Part shown: one piece after another, positions 11,311-26,236 of the stretch
How positions within the stretch are numbered: position 1 is the first letter of the stretch
Layout of the letters: each line of letters opens with the position of its first letter
DNA from: Serilophus lunatus
Taxonomy: Eukaryota > Chordata > Aves > Passeriformes > Eurylaimidae
Length of the DNA stretch: 64,000 nucleotides
Reading direction: 5' to 3'
Assembly: GCA_013399895.1 (NCBI GenBank)
Contig: VXBA01000328.1
Location: forward strand, 186,001 to 250,000
Made by a program: the position numbers and the translations under genes
The notes under the pieces: model-generated
Databases searched by the model: none
What the model was told of the DNA's origin: nothing
What the model saw: only the letters and a program-made list of their open reading frames with translations

Positions 11311-14300
11311 ATTACAACACAGTTCTGTCTTTCCCACTGCTAGGGGTGCTACAGAGGAGGCATTAACAACTGGTCTTTGCAAGAGTCAAGGTCTTCTAAT
11401 AGGATAAAAATGGGGTGCAACCCTCTTTTCAGCCACGTGAGTCTCTGCTGCCCCACAGCATGTGGCAATAGCTTTGTCATGGCTCATCACTCTCTTCCCC
11501 AAACAGCACAGCAGACACCATCCTATTCATGTTGTATGTGCCCACTTCCATTTCATGGGGGAGGGAGCTATGTCTGGAAGTTCAATACCCATTCATTTGC
11601 TTAGGTCTGCCTAAAAAAAGCACAGCCAGCTTTCTAGTGCATTAAGCCACTTAAACCAACATTTCCCTGACTGTACTACTTGCCGTCCATGCCCTCTGGG
11701 CTTCAGGGCTGGAGCAAGAGATGCAATACGGCCACCTCTCTTCTACTTTCACGTTCCTCAGGTGAATTCACCAATTCAAGGCACAGAGGAAAATAAATTC
11801 CACATTGATAACCTGCCATTTATTCTGTATATATTTCAAGTTTAAGGCAAATTCTCTTTCATCCCATTAGTATGGGGTACACAGTGCATTCTAACATGCC
11901 AATTATCCTCCATGTTTCTGCATAACTCAATGTCCTTCTTTTGATATTAGAGGTATGTTTTGTTCCTCCCCACAAACATATGTCAGATATGTTCCTGAAA
12001 ACACACCCTCTGACATGTGGTCCAGTGCACTGCTAGCACCATATGCCATCCTCCTGCAAAATTCACTTCCTTGAGTCCTACCAATAGCCCAAGAGTCCAG
12101 GATTCTCAGTCATTTCCAGTCCCTTGGATTAGTATCCAACGATGTCCTGTTTACATTTCAGGGCTGTGGTGGAAATAAACACCATAATGTCAGGACATTC
12201 CATCAGCAGGATTCCAGCGCAACCATGCTGGGCTGTGAACAGGATGCTGAAACCAAGTATGGTCTGACTTTTTAATTTATCTTATTTCCTCTTCCTTACA
12301 GCTCCATTACCTACCAGAGGATACCTTCTAGTGAATCAGTCCATGCAAGCAGTGAACACACAGGAAGGTCTTTACAATCACAAAGTTACTAAATGAGTAA
12401 GCAAATAAAGACAACAAGTGGTGCTAGATCACAAAAAAAGAATTTTATTTCTTTATCAAACAATTTCAAAGCAACAAAATCATCCCTCTATCTGTCAGAT
12501 GATGAAACTGATATATGCACAAGACAAAGCCATTTCCTGGTTAGATGGTTGTAAGGGCTAAATTCTGCTGTCAACTATGGTAGCAGTAAAACTAAAGATG
12601 AGTGAAAATTAATTAGTTTCAATTATTCTTAATTATATTTTACCTGCTTAAGTAGCAATACTTGAATTATCAGAAGAGACATCACAAATGCATCTGCTAT
12701 TAAATCTCAGCCAACAGATACTTATTTTTATTTAAGTAGGTTAGAAAATTTCCAGACCAGAAAACAGCTCATTAGCAAAAAGGCTGTCCTGTGGTATGAT
12801 TAAAAACTGTATTTCTCACCCCAGCACTATACAAACAAATGCTGTCTTCTCCATTCCAATGAGAATATTAAATGTAAATATTGTGAAGAAGGATCTCTCA
12901 AGACACACAAATTGGATGGCTACCAAGGACAGGCATCAGACCTTTCAGAATCAGCGAAAACAAAGGGAAAGATAGACAAGGCTTGTATATTCTATTTGTC
13001 CCAGTGCAAAAAAACCCTCTGCTGAACAGTATTTTGTTGAGCTATCAGTTAAATCTAGATTTCAAGTGTTGCCATTTTATGCACAGTAGACTTAATGTAC
13101 AGGTGCTGATGCTTGAGGGAATGTACCTGGAAACCAGAAGATTGTGCCACTGGAATGAATGCTCTTTGGGACTGAATTAGCATAGAAGTGGCTCCCTAGC
13201 ACTTTTCTAAGACTCTCATCTTCAGTTGCAACCCAGGATAGAGCTGTCTTTAAGACAGTTTTGTAAAATGCTTCAATCCCACAGATATCTTGTAAGATTG
13301 ATAGTCCTGAAGACTATTTGGAAACTCTAATGAGTGTGATGAGAGCTGCAATCTATCCCCTAAATAAAGCAAGGGATATAAGACCCATGTTCCAGGCTTG
13401 AAATGCTCTCCTTTCACACTTCTAGGTATAGTGATTAGCCATCATTCATCAAGTGAACTAGACCTGATAGATGTCTCAGTATGTCAACAGCCTTGAGAAT
13501 CTGCCTCAGGTACTGCAAGCCACACAGAATATTTTCTATTCTACAAAATTTGATCCAGAAGAATTGTATGGAAGTCTAAGCCTGACCACATTTAGACCAT
13601 GATGCAAGACTCACCTCTTCCTCCAAAACACAGTGGGAATTGCAGAACCTCTTGGCACTTTTCCACGAGCTCTATTTTTCTTTTTCCCTGTCCCTGAAGT
13701 TTACAAGCAAATTGTTGGAGGTAGGTGGGGAGTTCTGGTACTTTTGCTCCCTCTATTTGGGAAGCTGTTGATTTAAACCATGTGCACACAATGAAGTCTC
13801 AACAAGGATGTTATAAATACATGTAATGATGTGACGGCTGCTGGGGATCAATGGAAAAAAAACAGGAGGAGAAGGAGTTTACTGGGTCTTGGGCCGGCTC
13901 CTAATGGACAAGCTTCCACATCACAAAACCAAGCACTGCAGCTGTCACAAATAACATCAATCAGCCATCACCCCAGGACAGCCAAGCAAAAAATGGACAG
14001 GCACTGACCATGCTGCTCACTCCTAAGGTGCTTCCATAGGGATCTGGAGTGCACTGACGAGACAGGCTGTGAGAAAATTTGATATATATTGCCCACGCTT
14101 TGCCTGCCACTTTAGCATCTTTCACAAATACTGCACTAACTTTAAAAATAATCAGCGGGCCCAAGTTAAAAATAAATTGCAAGTTGGCTTCCATGAGAAA
14201 GCAACTGAGCCAATACCATTTATAGTAATTCAACGTGTCACTGAATAGCATCATTTTTATAAATACACTCAAAGCCGGACATGAAATAACTGGTTAACAG

Positions 14301-17300
14301 CTCCCTAATCACAAGGGCTTCCTCTGCTACACATTTTTCCTATTTATCCAATGGCTTCTGTTTTATATCTAGTTTGCTAATGGAAAAAGGGGAAGGGGGA
14401 GGGGGGAAAATTGGCCTAAACTGATCCAGCAGATGCACAGAGCTGGGGCCTCAAACACTGGCTTCTTTTCTGCAGCCACCAAAGGGCGGTGGGGGAGAGA
14501 CATTTCAGCAAAATTCTTTCTCTGCAGTAACTACCGCAGAAACACATTTCCCTCTGTTTGGAGCCACTCAAAATAACTGCAGCTCAAATGCCAGAAGACT
14601 ATTTTGTGCTCCCTACATTTAGAAGGAAAAGAGATGGGAAAATACTGAAGAAAGTTCCTAGTATGGTGATCCCAAAACAGCTGTAGAAGGCTTCCAAAAA
14701 GGTACACTTTCATAAAGAAAGCAAAACAAATCTTGCCACAAAATATTTGTTATTTAACGATCTCAAAATGTTTTACAACCATGAATAGGAAATAAAGACC
14801 GCTCATCTTCTAGGCCATGCAAACCATTCAGAATTTTGAACAACTCTCCATACTAAATTTCTCACACCTGCCAGGAATGCCTTTGCAAGCCTAACTGTGC
14901 AGCACAAGCAGCTGTCATCATTTATGCATGTACTAAAATAATTAAACAAAAATGCCTCAAAAATGCATGTTTACTTCTGTCTACACTGCTTAGGAGGTAG
15001 GATGCACACTGAAGCCTGTGCACTTCCACAGTGAACATCCTGCATTGTGTTACTAAATGGATGGGAAGATGCTTCACACTGTCATAAGACCATGAAACCA
15101 GGAAAAAGGTGAGAGATTCACCATCTACTCAAAGCCTTTGCTCTGTCCACTTTTAGCTGCTTGATAAAAACATAGAGTATTTAATCCACCAAGGTGGCCG
15201 AGGGGGGCACTGTACAAAAAGTTGTCAAAACTCAAGTCAGTGGCAGAGGCACGAAGCAAACACCTGCCTTGCTTTTTGAGTGCACAAGGCCCTTAGCTTC
15301 AAGGAATAAAGTTTCACTGGGTCTCCTTTTTCTGTGCTTCAGTATTAGCCCCAGAAATAGGCATATAAATCTCCTAACCAAACTGTAAGCCTCTTCACAT
15401 CAAAACTATGCCTGTGTTACTGAGTCCTTGCAGTCCAATATCAGCATCCAAAGGGAGAGTTTTTTGTGATAACTTATTTCCTAGACAATTGTCAATAGTC
15501 TATTCAGAGCAGAAGGAAAGAGAGTAGTGACACTCATGGGAAGGCTAGAGGAACTGAAATAATCTTGTCTCTCTCTTCACTGCAGTGTGGGCAGGTACTA
15601 TCCTCTAACCTCTACTTCTAACTGCTTAGGATAGCCTGTGCTTAAAACAACTCCAGGTCTGGGTCAAAGGCATTTCGGTTTGTGAAAAGTACAAGTGAAT
15701 TTGGGAAAAATTTAGTAATGTATCAGGAAGAACTGGGGTCTGAAGATCACTTCAGACATAACAAACAAACTTTATTTATGTGGTAGCTTTGATCCACTAT
15801 ATGAAGCAGGCTGTCTATGGCCAAGTTTTATAATTCCTCCTTAAGGTGTCCTAACATAATATGAGGCAACCAAACTAGCTACAGATTTAGGAATGACTGA
15901 CTGCAACGCAGGACTTCTTCCACCAGCAGATTGGCCAAAGAAGAATGAAAAGCAAGGAGCAACTTTCAGTGCAACCATAGATACATGTGATACAGGGACA
16001 CCATGAGATCTTTTCCTCCTCCTCTTCCCTGTGTGTCTCGATTTCCTTTCATCACTTGCAGTCAGAGCACAGTGTTCACAGGAACATCTCAGCTAGTTTA
16101 GTTCTGTACTAAACAATGCAGTACTTCAAAGAGTAGTCTCTCTCCTCTTGCTAAAGGCTGAGGGGAAAAATGTTACCTAAAGTGGTTAATATTGCTGGTC
16201 CAAATGTGGATGCCTTGCCTTGTGCTAGATAAAGTCAGAGAAGATGATGGCCCAGCAATGCCTTGACATGCTGACCGGGATTACATAGCAAGGCCTGCAC
16301 TTCATATGAGAAAGCAGCAAGCAGACTGCCAAGACCCCTCTCTAAATACATTTCAAAGTAGGTTATTGTGAGGAGTGTGAGCATTATGATCTCAGCTGCC
16401 AACAAGTACTTCTGTGGGAAGCAGTTTGCAAGCGCGAACTCATTCTCCCAACAATCCAGGCTTTGACCCATATTCATGCTGTGCAGTTAATCTAAGTGGA
16501 ATTAGTGCTGATGAAAGGGGCCATATGGACAGCCCTTGAGACAAAAATCTTATTTACCCACAGAAATTTCCGTGGCCAGCAGCATTGTAAGATACATCTT
16601 ACATGCGTATACCAAAGCCACGTGCACTTCTTGCCAGCTGCCTAAACAACTAATTTGGGGCTATCCAATCCCAACTTTCCATAAGATGGAAGGGAAAAAT
16701 TTTACAATTCCTAGATTCATGCAAAGCAAATAGAAGAGTGACTTTAAAGCATTTCTGTAGTGCACACAGAACACCCATCAGTGTTTTCTGATTAGTACCA
16801 CGTTTGTCTGGGTCTGAACAGAGGATATCCAAGAACACACCTATTGGTATTCTGGTCAAATTACAAAACATTCACAATGTGTTTTAACCAAAATATGGGG
16901 TTTTTGTACTACTACATATTTGCCTCCCTCTCTTCTCAGTCTACAGCTCCTTTAGTGCTCCCTCAGAATTGCTTAGACTGAAATTTTTAGTTAAGATCTC
17001 CTTTAGCTGTTACGAAAACATAAGCCATGAAAGGAGCATAAAGTCTAGACTTGGATCTTACTTTCATGGAAAGCAAGGCTTATAACATAATTTCCTTGTG
17101 CCTTCACATGGCACATGGATTGTGTCTACAAAAACCTTGAAGGACTCCATGTGTATTCCTCATATGCAAGATAGCAGCATATCACACAGCTGTCAGAGAA
17201 GCATCCCTTGTTAACATTCTTCAGCTTGTTTTATGAACTGAGATGTTGCAAAGGAAAAAAGCAGATAGAATAAGCTGTCCAAAACCAGCACTAAGTGACA

Positions 17301-19204
17301 GTGCAAGAGTAGAGACAAGGCAAAGGTAGTGCGCCACAGGTCCATGCACTGACTGAGTAAACAAGAACTTTTTTCCCCCCTCGGTTATATTATGTGTGCT
17401 GGGACAGTCATAGCAGCCCAGGACCCTTTCATTTCTTAAAATGCAATGGCAGATGGTGTTGACAAAGCTGCAGTTGGATTCACTGTTATTCAGCAAGTGT
17501 AAGCAGAAACAACATATGGTGGTCTTCCTTGTATTTCTTTTAAGTTTTCAAATGGAAATATTCTTTATTTAATTACTTCCTAGCCACTCTTCACAAGGCA
17601 TCCCCCACATACTCCTCTGGTAGATTCTTCTGCAGGAGTGGAAGTTGAAGTATTACAGCAGTTCGTTGTCTTTCACATTAACCCTTGAAGTTCTGGATTG
17701 ACCACTATTGACAGGTACAGTGACAATTAAAAAGCTCATTGTTTCAGACATCCCAAAACTACCAGGCAAGCACGGAGGAAGTACCTAATGTCACCAACTG
17801 AACAGGTACAGTTTCAAAGACAAACAGGAAATCTCACTGCTTTCCTGTATCCTGTCATTGCCAGCCATCATCTTTGTCTGATGAGAGGACATGTTTTTAG
17901 AAGAACATGCAGAGAGAGCATAAGCCACATTATATTGTGAATCTATCCCTGTATGAAGATATACTTATGTTTGCATGTCATTGCTTGGAAATGTTGCATA
18001 TTCCAGAGCCGGACCACTCAGGCTTCATTTGTCCTTGGCTTCTACAATCAGACACAGGGCCATATGTTTGAGGAGATACAGTAAGGATCTGTTGTGGCAT
18101 GTCTGCCTTCAGCCCTGTGAGACTTCTGGCACAATATTCATTTCCACCTTTCTACTGAACTTAGGGGTAAACTGCAATTCAGTGCTGAATGAAAAATATT
18201 TTTCCCAAGAAACTGGAAGCCAGCAAGTGTTTACATTGGAGCTAAACCCTCCATTCCACCAAAGCAGTGTGTTGGAACAGTTATGCACCAGGACAGTCTC
18301 TTTAGATAAGAAGTGTTTCGGGAACTCCCAATAATGCTTTGTCCAGCCTTAAATCCCACTTGGATAAGGATCGTGAAACACTAGACCTTTTCCCCTCCAA
18401 ATGGTAAAAATGGTGTTAACATCTCTTGCATAAAAGACAGCTCCAGTCCTGGTTTTGCTTCTTAAGATAGTAATGTTCCCAGAATTTCAGTATCAGATCC
18501 TCAGCTTGTTTATACTGAAAGTTCCTTGGAGCAGTGGCAACTTCTCCTTTAGCTCCTCACCAGAGCTTTGCTACAAAGAATAATAGTCAAATCTGCATTG
18601 GCAACATCTTCTATGACCAGGCATCAGGCCCAGAGAAAGCATCAAAAATTCTCCGACATTAAATATATTCTCCTATGTTTGCTCTGCATTCTCAGTTGCA
18701 TCATTGTTCAGCTCAGAGGGGTGCGTTTGCCTTTGAACCCATTGATTATGATCACATAGTCATAGCAACACCTTCCCAAAACACTGCTAACACTGGACCA
18801 CCCAGAACGGTAACAGAATGAACAAATGGATAATGGGATGAACAATCTCAGTTCATAGAAAGTACTAGACACTGAGTTCACCAAACTAGATTAGCACTAC
18901 TGCTTATTGGTTACAGTATCTATACACAAGGGCTTATGCCCCTAGATCGTCCATTCCGAGAATATAAACACTGTAAAAAAATGGCAGAGAAAAGCCAGGT
19001 ACAGGGAAATGGCTGTACTTCCCACTTCTGCATTAGACTCCCTTGCAAAAGGCCATTGTCTCTCCTCAATACTAGACTAAAGGCCTCCTGCAAGTGTTGT
19101 TCCCCTTAGACTTCAGGTGATGATTTGTTTCATATATAAACTCAGCTTCATTCTTTATGGACAAATGCACAGCCCGTGTTACCCAGCACCCAACAGAAAG
19201 ATAT
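11311..19204. other. Non-coding stretch, nothing recognised
   Basis: Nearly 8 kb of AT-rich unique-looking DNA. Frames are short and without family resemblance. Minor features are AT-rich TAAT-type clusters near 12600-12650 and closely spaced G-runs at 14389-14406. No CpG island, RNA gene or recognisable transposon is seen. Confidence 0.55.
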
Positions 19205-19290
19205 TCCTGTAAGATGAAGGTCAGAATGGACCATTATGATCATCAAAGATGACTTCTTGCAGAGCATAAACTGCACAACCTCACCTAACA
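19205..19290 (-). mobile_element. Short ancient CR1/L3-like fragment
   Basis: The + strand contains 'aatggaccattatgatcatc' followed by 'gacttcttgcagagcataaa', the order and spacing of the antisense 3' end of old amniote CR1/L3-type elements. Only this core is recognisable. Confidence 0.55.
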
Positions 19291-20983
19291 ACTTCTTACT
19301 ATCTCTCAAAGAGGTGGAAACAAGAGCTGTCACTGCATGGTATAATTTACTTTTTTTCTAACTCCCATTTACAATAGTCCAGAAGATGCACACAAAGACA
19401 CTTCGTCAGTTCATTTTTGATGATCAAATTCTGGATCAAGCTTTCTCCTGGATCCTTCTTATGCAAGGATCAGTAAATGCTTTACTAAAATCAGTGAATT
19501 TAATCTCAGGTCGTGGCTTAAAGGACTCCTCTTTTCCTCTTTAACAGATAGAGAATTAGAAACTAAAACCATATCTATTCAAAGCAGCATTTGGAGAGCT
19601 ACAAACTTAAGTGTCCTAAGATGACCTTCATTCATTTTGGAACATTGGTTTCCTTTAAGTTAGCCAGGTATTGAAGAAAACTAGGGGGTTTATTTTCATT
19701 GTTTTTCATTGGAGTACAGAAGAGAGAGTAACAATCTCATCCTGTGACCTCCGCTATACTGAACAGCGGGAAAGAAATTTTGACCACCAAGTCCTTTTTC
19801 GTGTCCTTCCCCAAAACCCATTATGCATCTGTCACTGAAGTTACAGAATTTCATATGTATAGTGGTGTGGTAGTAATGCTCAGCTATAAGACAAAGCAGC
19901 AATTCTTTTAGCATGTGGCACCAATGACTACAAATGTGAAATGAGAAACAGGATCCAAGCAGTCAAGCCAGGGTTGGTTTTGGGTTTTGATGGTTTCTAT
20001 TTTTTTCAGGGGCAGGGGTTTGAGGTGAAGCTGAAAGGGAGAAAAAAGACCAAAAAAGGACCAAGAACAACAAAAAAGACAAAACAAAACAAGACAAAAA
20101 ATCCCAACACACAAACCCATCAGACTACAACAAATTGCAGTTGATCACATAGCATTGACTCTCAACATTGCACAGAAAACATGTAGGAAACCTGCTCAAA
20201 TATAATTTTTCTCCCAGCTTAGTATTTGTGACTGAGGCAACCAGAGAACACCTATACTACTACAAAACTAAGAAACAGCAAAAAGTTTGATGCCTCCAGC
20301 CAAATTCTTTGCTCACTCATGGAAGAACGAACATGTCTGACTTCAGCAAGATTTTCCTAGTATTTCAAAGGTGCTCTTGATCTCCAATAAAATGCAAAGT
20401 GTAAACAAGTCAAGAACTTTACCCAAATTTGCCTACAGTCATCAAGACTCAACTACTAGGTACAAATTCTAGTAATTTTTTCTTGCCATTATTTTGTTCC
20501 CATCAACACCACTTGAACTCACTGGCTTTCCTTTTGACCTGTTCAGGTGATTCTTGTCATTTTTCTAGGCTGATCATAAACCCTATTCAGTGTTTTGGGA
20601 AAGATACACTCTTTTCCTCTAATTTGTTTTTGAACAAATCTAAGCACTGTGATACTACTCTCCTGAATCCCACTAAGCTTCACTTCATAATGATGCAGTT
20701 TCTTCTCTCAGAAACAGTAAGTAGGCTCCTCCATTGCGCCTCGTACAAACTGTTAGTAATCTCCACCATAGACAAGTATTTCCAGGGCCAAAGAATTCCT
20801 GTAGGCACCGTGGATATACCATGGAAAACAAAAATATCTAGAGATATAAAATAGACACTGCAACCAGCAAAAAATGCCTATGAAATACTGTACTTGTAAC
20901 CTTTAAGATGTTAGTGCACCTCAGAGAGGAGTCAGGAAGAAGTAGTCGGGAAGAACATGTCTTCACCATCTTTTCAATTTGGG
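19291..20983. other. Non-coding stretch with A-rich segment
   Basis: No gene recognised. About 20040-20120 is rich in A with 'aaaac' and 'aaaag' runs. A 141-codon frame at 20429-20854 shows no recognisable domain and I treat it as chance. Confidence 0.5.
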
Positions 20984-21033
20984 AAAAAAAAAAAAAAANN
21001 NNNNNNNNNNNNNNNNNNAAAAAAAAAAAAAAA
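20984..21033. other. 20-N assembly gap inside a poly(A) tract
   Basis: Fifteen A residues (20984-20998), then 20 N (20999-21018), then fifteen A (21019-21033). The assembly appears broken or padded within a long A homopolymer. The true length is unknown. Confidence 0.95.
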
Positions 21034-21742
21034 GGGAAATGTTTTCCTTAGACTAGAACAATGTTGAATGGCTCCAGCACAATGGAGAAGAAACACTACC
21101 GATAATGTGAAATATGGGAATCTTAAACTGTGTGATTTGTATAGGATGATGAGGATGTAACACCATGAAGTTTAGCTCATCCTTTCCTCAGCATAATGTT
21201 TTTCTGTTTTCCTTGCCAAAGCCATTATTCTTCAAGATGTAAGTTGACCAGAAGTTGAGAGCGGGGACAGTTACCCTTGTAACTGGCAAGTTACTTGTCC
21301 AAGGAATTCAGGGTAGTATGCATTCGCTTAAATTAAACACAAGATTCCAGATGAAATGATTACTTGGTCCCTCTTGGCTAGGTTGTTAAACTGCTACATT
21401 TTGCTACTGTAACAGGACTTTCTAACCTGGCTGTTTCTATAACAATTTAATATTGATTTCTGTGGAAGTTGCTGCCAATGCAAGGTCCTGAAATACGGGG
21501 CCCCACCGCAGTCAAAAGGAAAAAAGGTACAATGGAACCAGGGAGGGGTTAAAGAAAACACAGAGAAGAACATTGTACTTGGCTGTACAAGTAACTCGTG
21601 AATATGTCTTGAGAAATGTCCTGGATTATCAACTGTAATAAAATATCTCAATGAGGAAAACAGGGATGTCCTGGAGAACTATGAGTTCTAGTTTTCTGTG
21701 TTCACTTCATGCATGGCTTGCAAATATTCCCTTTATACAATT

Positions 21743-21793
21743 GGAAAAAGAAAAAGGGGAGAGGAGGGGAAAAGGGGAAGAGGGAAAGAAAAA
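21743..21793 (+). repeat. Homopurine tract with G-quadruplex motif
   Basis: All 51 bases are purines. Four G-runs at 21756-21759, 21766-21769, 21774-21777 and 21782-21784 are separated by loops of 6, 4 and 4 nt, matching the usual G3+N1-7 quadruplex pattern. Confidence 0.8.
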
Positions 21794-24700
21794 TGCAGCC
21801 ACAAAAAGCTTATTTTTCCTGGTAGCTAGAGATATATTAAGCACAGCCCCTATCAAGGAGAAAGACAGCAAAATACCATTTGGAACATGAATGGGAGAGC
21901 AAGGATGCAGAAACAGAGGTTTTTAATTATTTCTTATTAACAGTCAAATTTAAGTGGGAAATTGAGAGTCCAGTTTTTAGTTTGGGAACAGCAGTTCCTC
22001 TATAGCAAATACATTTGAAGAAAGGAGGACAAAGTGGAGCTGAAATAATGATCAAAGAACAAAATGGCCTACAAATTACACAAATGTATGCTTGAGGTGG
22101 TTGTCAGTCAAGATGACTTTAGAAGCAACAGTAAAGAACACAGATTGTTTTCTTCTCAAAGTTGGCATAGCATGAGCCTGTCTCTGTCATCTGCTACAGA
22201 CTAGTCCTTTTGTCTACCTTTAAGCAACAGTTGGTAATATCTGTAATATGCAATCCAGGAACAGCCTTCTGCACTATTACAGTACTAATTACTTCCTCTG
22301 ACTCAAGGAAGACTCTCCAAGTTTCCACATAAGTTCCCCATTTCCTATTGAAACATAATGGCTTACTCTGTGAACATTTCTCTCTCGCCAGCACCTGGAT
22401 TTTTTTGAGTAGGAAGAAGCAACTAGCTGAGTTACTCCTTTATCGAAAGCAACAGAAGTCTGTAATTTTCATGTTGATATCCTAGGAACTCTGCATGCCA
22501 GAAACACAGGATGAGTGCCTGCATGCACTTAGAAGACTACTTAGGATTTTTTTTTTATGTATTTCCTTTAGTCCCATCTTAATATGGTTGAAAATTACTT
22601 CAGTTGGTAATTACTTCAGTCTTCAACTTCCTACCTGTTGGGGTTAGGCTGGTATGTTTGCTATTAACTTTTTTTTTTAATCTAGTAGTCTGTTGGAAAT
22701 GCTTGTGAAGGAGTTAAACTCTGCTTTATCTCAGGCATGCTTTTAGGGTGCTTCAACTACATGCAGGGACAAAACACAGTAAGTTTTAAGAAAAGAGTAA
22801 GCAACAAACCTTATCTTCCCATCTTCATCATAAAAATGCAAAGCTACCCATATGGCCCACTGCAAAAGAATGCATTTCCTGGAGGCACTGTGCTTTCTCA
22901 CTAACGCACACATACAAGATGTACTGTACAGATATAGGCTGGAGGTCACAAAATCCCACTGCTGACCAGCAAAAAAAAATAAAAAATCCTCATATTTCAC
23001 AGTCAGGAGATTCCCACAGAGCCACATTTCACAACACAGCAGCTGAGTAAGGATTTTTAAAAACAGCAAAAACATCAAAGTATGTTTAAAGTCCCAGATA
23101 CATGATTTCTGCTCAAAATAAAAACTGTCTGTTCCTACTGTTTAAAGGAAGAGATAGTTGGATGTGGTTGTGGGTTTATACAATTATAGGCACGCACAGA
23201 ATCATGCTAGGAAGCTTGCAGATCCATGATGAAGAGCTTGAGCATGTGTTCAGGTATTCCAGGACAGAAGTGTGATTGCATGCTTATTCACATACTCAGG
23301 CATACACACACGTTGATCAGGCAGGATGAATGCAGAAACACAAGTTCACACACATGCAATTATTACCTCTTCTCTATATACTAAACAGATTTAGAGCCTT
23401 AGAGCAATAACTTGGCAGTCAGAAAAGAGCGATATTTCTCATGCAGAAAATACCACCCAAGTTGCAAAAGCCATTTTTCTTGCTACTCTTCCATTCCATG
23501 TGCATGTTGGCACCTCATGCCGACATGAAGTCATAGTATATTCCAGGAACAGCTCTAGGGGTTTTTTGCCCTTTTTTTTTTTAGAAAGAAAAGTAGCAAG
23601 TTTACCAAAATTGGCTTAAACCATGAAGACCAAGACCCTGAAAGATATGTAGACACTTTAATCATGGGACAACATCCTCCAAGAGAAATCTTGGGAATCT
23701 GTGTTCCTGTGAACACCAGCAGAGTCAAAACCACAGTGAGGTCATTTGATGACTGTGGAAGAAGACAGAGGCTTCTATAGGCTCTTATCCAGTTTTTCTG
23801 CACTGTATTAATAACCTGGGACTTCCGACATTCATAATGCAATCTGGTAATTTCAGACAGAAACAGTGAAGGATTATGTATATTTCATTATATAGGACAG
23901 CATCAACTGAGACTCTGAAATGACATTGTAGCTTTTGGATGGCTTCTCTATGCTTTTAAGCCACTGTGTACTTCAAGTGGAACCCAAACAGTGCTTTTCT
24001 GTGATGTCTCTTCATTCATACACAATTATTTACTAAAGCATTCTAGACCATCTAATTAGACAAAGGATTAGAAATATGAACAGCTACTCAGCCTGCTGAT
24101 TGCTGCTAAAAATCTAAGATTTTCAATGACCTTTAAACCACAGAACCTATCTTCTCCACTTTCCCAAAGTTGTGCCACAAAATCCACATCCTGTCCCTCC
24201 AACTTCTAACTCACCAACAGAATGACAGGAGCCTCAGGCATTAAAGCAGTTTTCAGCAGGCACCACCGGAATTCCAGCCAGAGAATTAAAAGCTGGTTTT
24301 GCTTTGTAGCGACAAGAAATTATTACAGCTAAAAAATACTCTGCAGAGGGAAGAAACAATTACTTCGTCATCTCTATCAACTCTGAAGAGGCAAAAAACT
24401 CACAGCAGAAATCAAACGTTACAGAAACCTATCCCTGACAAATACTGACATGCCCTAAGCCCTGGGCTGGCAAGTATAACATTGGACTAGCATGACCTGA
24501 TGGAAGAAAAGGAGAGTGTACCATACCTGTCACAGCACAGAATCAACTGGTGTTTCCTCTGTGCAATGGCAGTAATATTTCACAGAGCCCTGCCGTGTCA
24601 CCAAATCCACGGGCTGTTTGCAAAGTACTTCAGAATTTAAAGTTAATAGCCAAGAGTAAGTTTAATGTTCGCTACAGCAAGTACCTGTTTAAAACATCAA

Positions 24701-26236
24701 GCTCTGTAAATTCATCCACTCAAGTGATGCTCTCAGAAGTGGGACATGAAAGCAGTGATATTTCTCAGCTATTGTATCATAGACTATCTTAGACTGTCTT
24801 GAAAAGTGATGTGAAGGGTTATTTTCTTGCTGTGGAAGAATGAATTTCTGGCAAATCAATACCATTTATATTATTCCTCTACATGTAAGGTTGAGATAGG
24901 AGGCCTGAATGCACCCACAGATAAACATAACCTGTGAAAAACGTCAAATGCGGAAGAAAAGGAAGAAAGGTGATAATGAAAGGCTAACAATAGCCAAAAA
25001 TTCTGGGAGGAAAAAATATTTCAAGAGGTCCCAGTCAGAATGTTAAATGTAGAAAAGCAAAATCAGTAGCTGTTCAAGTTCAGATGAAAGACAACCCCTG
25101 AAAAGATCAGAGAGCTGAAAGAATGAGACAGAAGACAAATCACAAGGCAACGACTGACAGAGTCATTCAGGATCCGATAAATATGGACATCAAGAGATAG
25201 CAATACATGGGAAAAAAGTGCATGAGATTAATATGAACTTTAAGGCTGTAAAATTCAGACAAGCCCAGTAATTCTGGAAGGCAGTGGTACTGTTCCAAGG
25301 TGGAGCTCTTAAAAACCCCTCTCCCACTAATTTGCAAGGAATCTGATGCCTGCAAAGCTTCAGCAGGGGGTAGCTCAAGTCAAAAATGCCATAGAGGTGA
25401 GACAATATCGGTGATATGACAAGGGAAAAATTTAGTTCAAGGTTTTAAAAGCAACAGAGAAGGTGAGGACACTTAAAATGAAGCTTAAGTCCATGGAAAT
25501 AGAAATGAAGCCAACAGAGAAGTGAAAGGTCTGTCTGGGTCATCCCTACATACTGTATTCACTAATTGCATCAACCTGAAAGATGCTGACAGATGCAAAA
25601 ATTAAAAAAAAAAAAGTGAGGGAGGAAAAAGTAACAATGAGTCATCTGGAGTTTATGGAAGCTTTTCTGATTTTTTTGTTAAAAGGTATCAAAAATCAAA
25701 GACTATATTTAAAGTACCCTAAAAGTTTCATTTTGGACAACTTGGATGTCTAAGTTCTAGCTAAGTTGGGCAGAAAAAGGTAGGAGAAAAACATTCTTGT
25801 ACAGCATGATTTGAAGAGGTGAGGTAATTGTACATGAACTGTAAAGAAGGAGAGCTTGTATATCTCTGTGTATATATCTGCACGTGCACATGTGTATCCA
25901 TCCAAGATAAAAGATGAGTGAAAATTTTCCATGGAACAATTTGAATCTTCTAACCTTAACAAAGAATCTTACATTCACACAAAAGAATGTGAGCCATGAA
26001 TTGCATCCCTTTTAATTAAAGTTTTCAAATAATTAAATTTCATTGCTGTATTATATTTCTTTCATCCTAGAAACTCCCTAACTCAATGTAGTCTATCAGT
26101 TTAAGCTTACCCACTCTTGCACAGAAGAGATTCAGAGATAAATATTAAGAGACTGTCAAATTTTGGAAAATATTGCATGCATCTGCAACAGGTAGGGCAA
26201 ATATTACTGACTGATTTAGTCTCCAAAAAGATTACC
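21794..26236. other. Non-coding stretch, nothing recognised
   Basis: AT-rich, with only short frames and small homopolymers. No gene, RNA or transposon could be recognised. Confidence 0.55.

Noticed and set aside
20429..20854. 141-codon + strand frame
   Set aside because: No recognisable domain, signal peptide or splice context. The length is within chance expectation for 64 kb in six frames.
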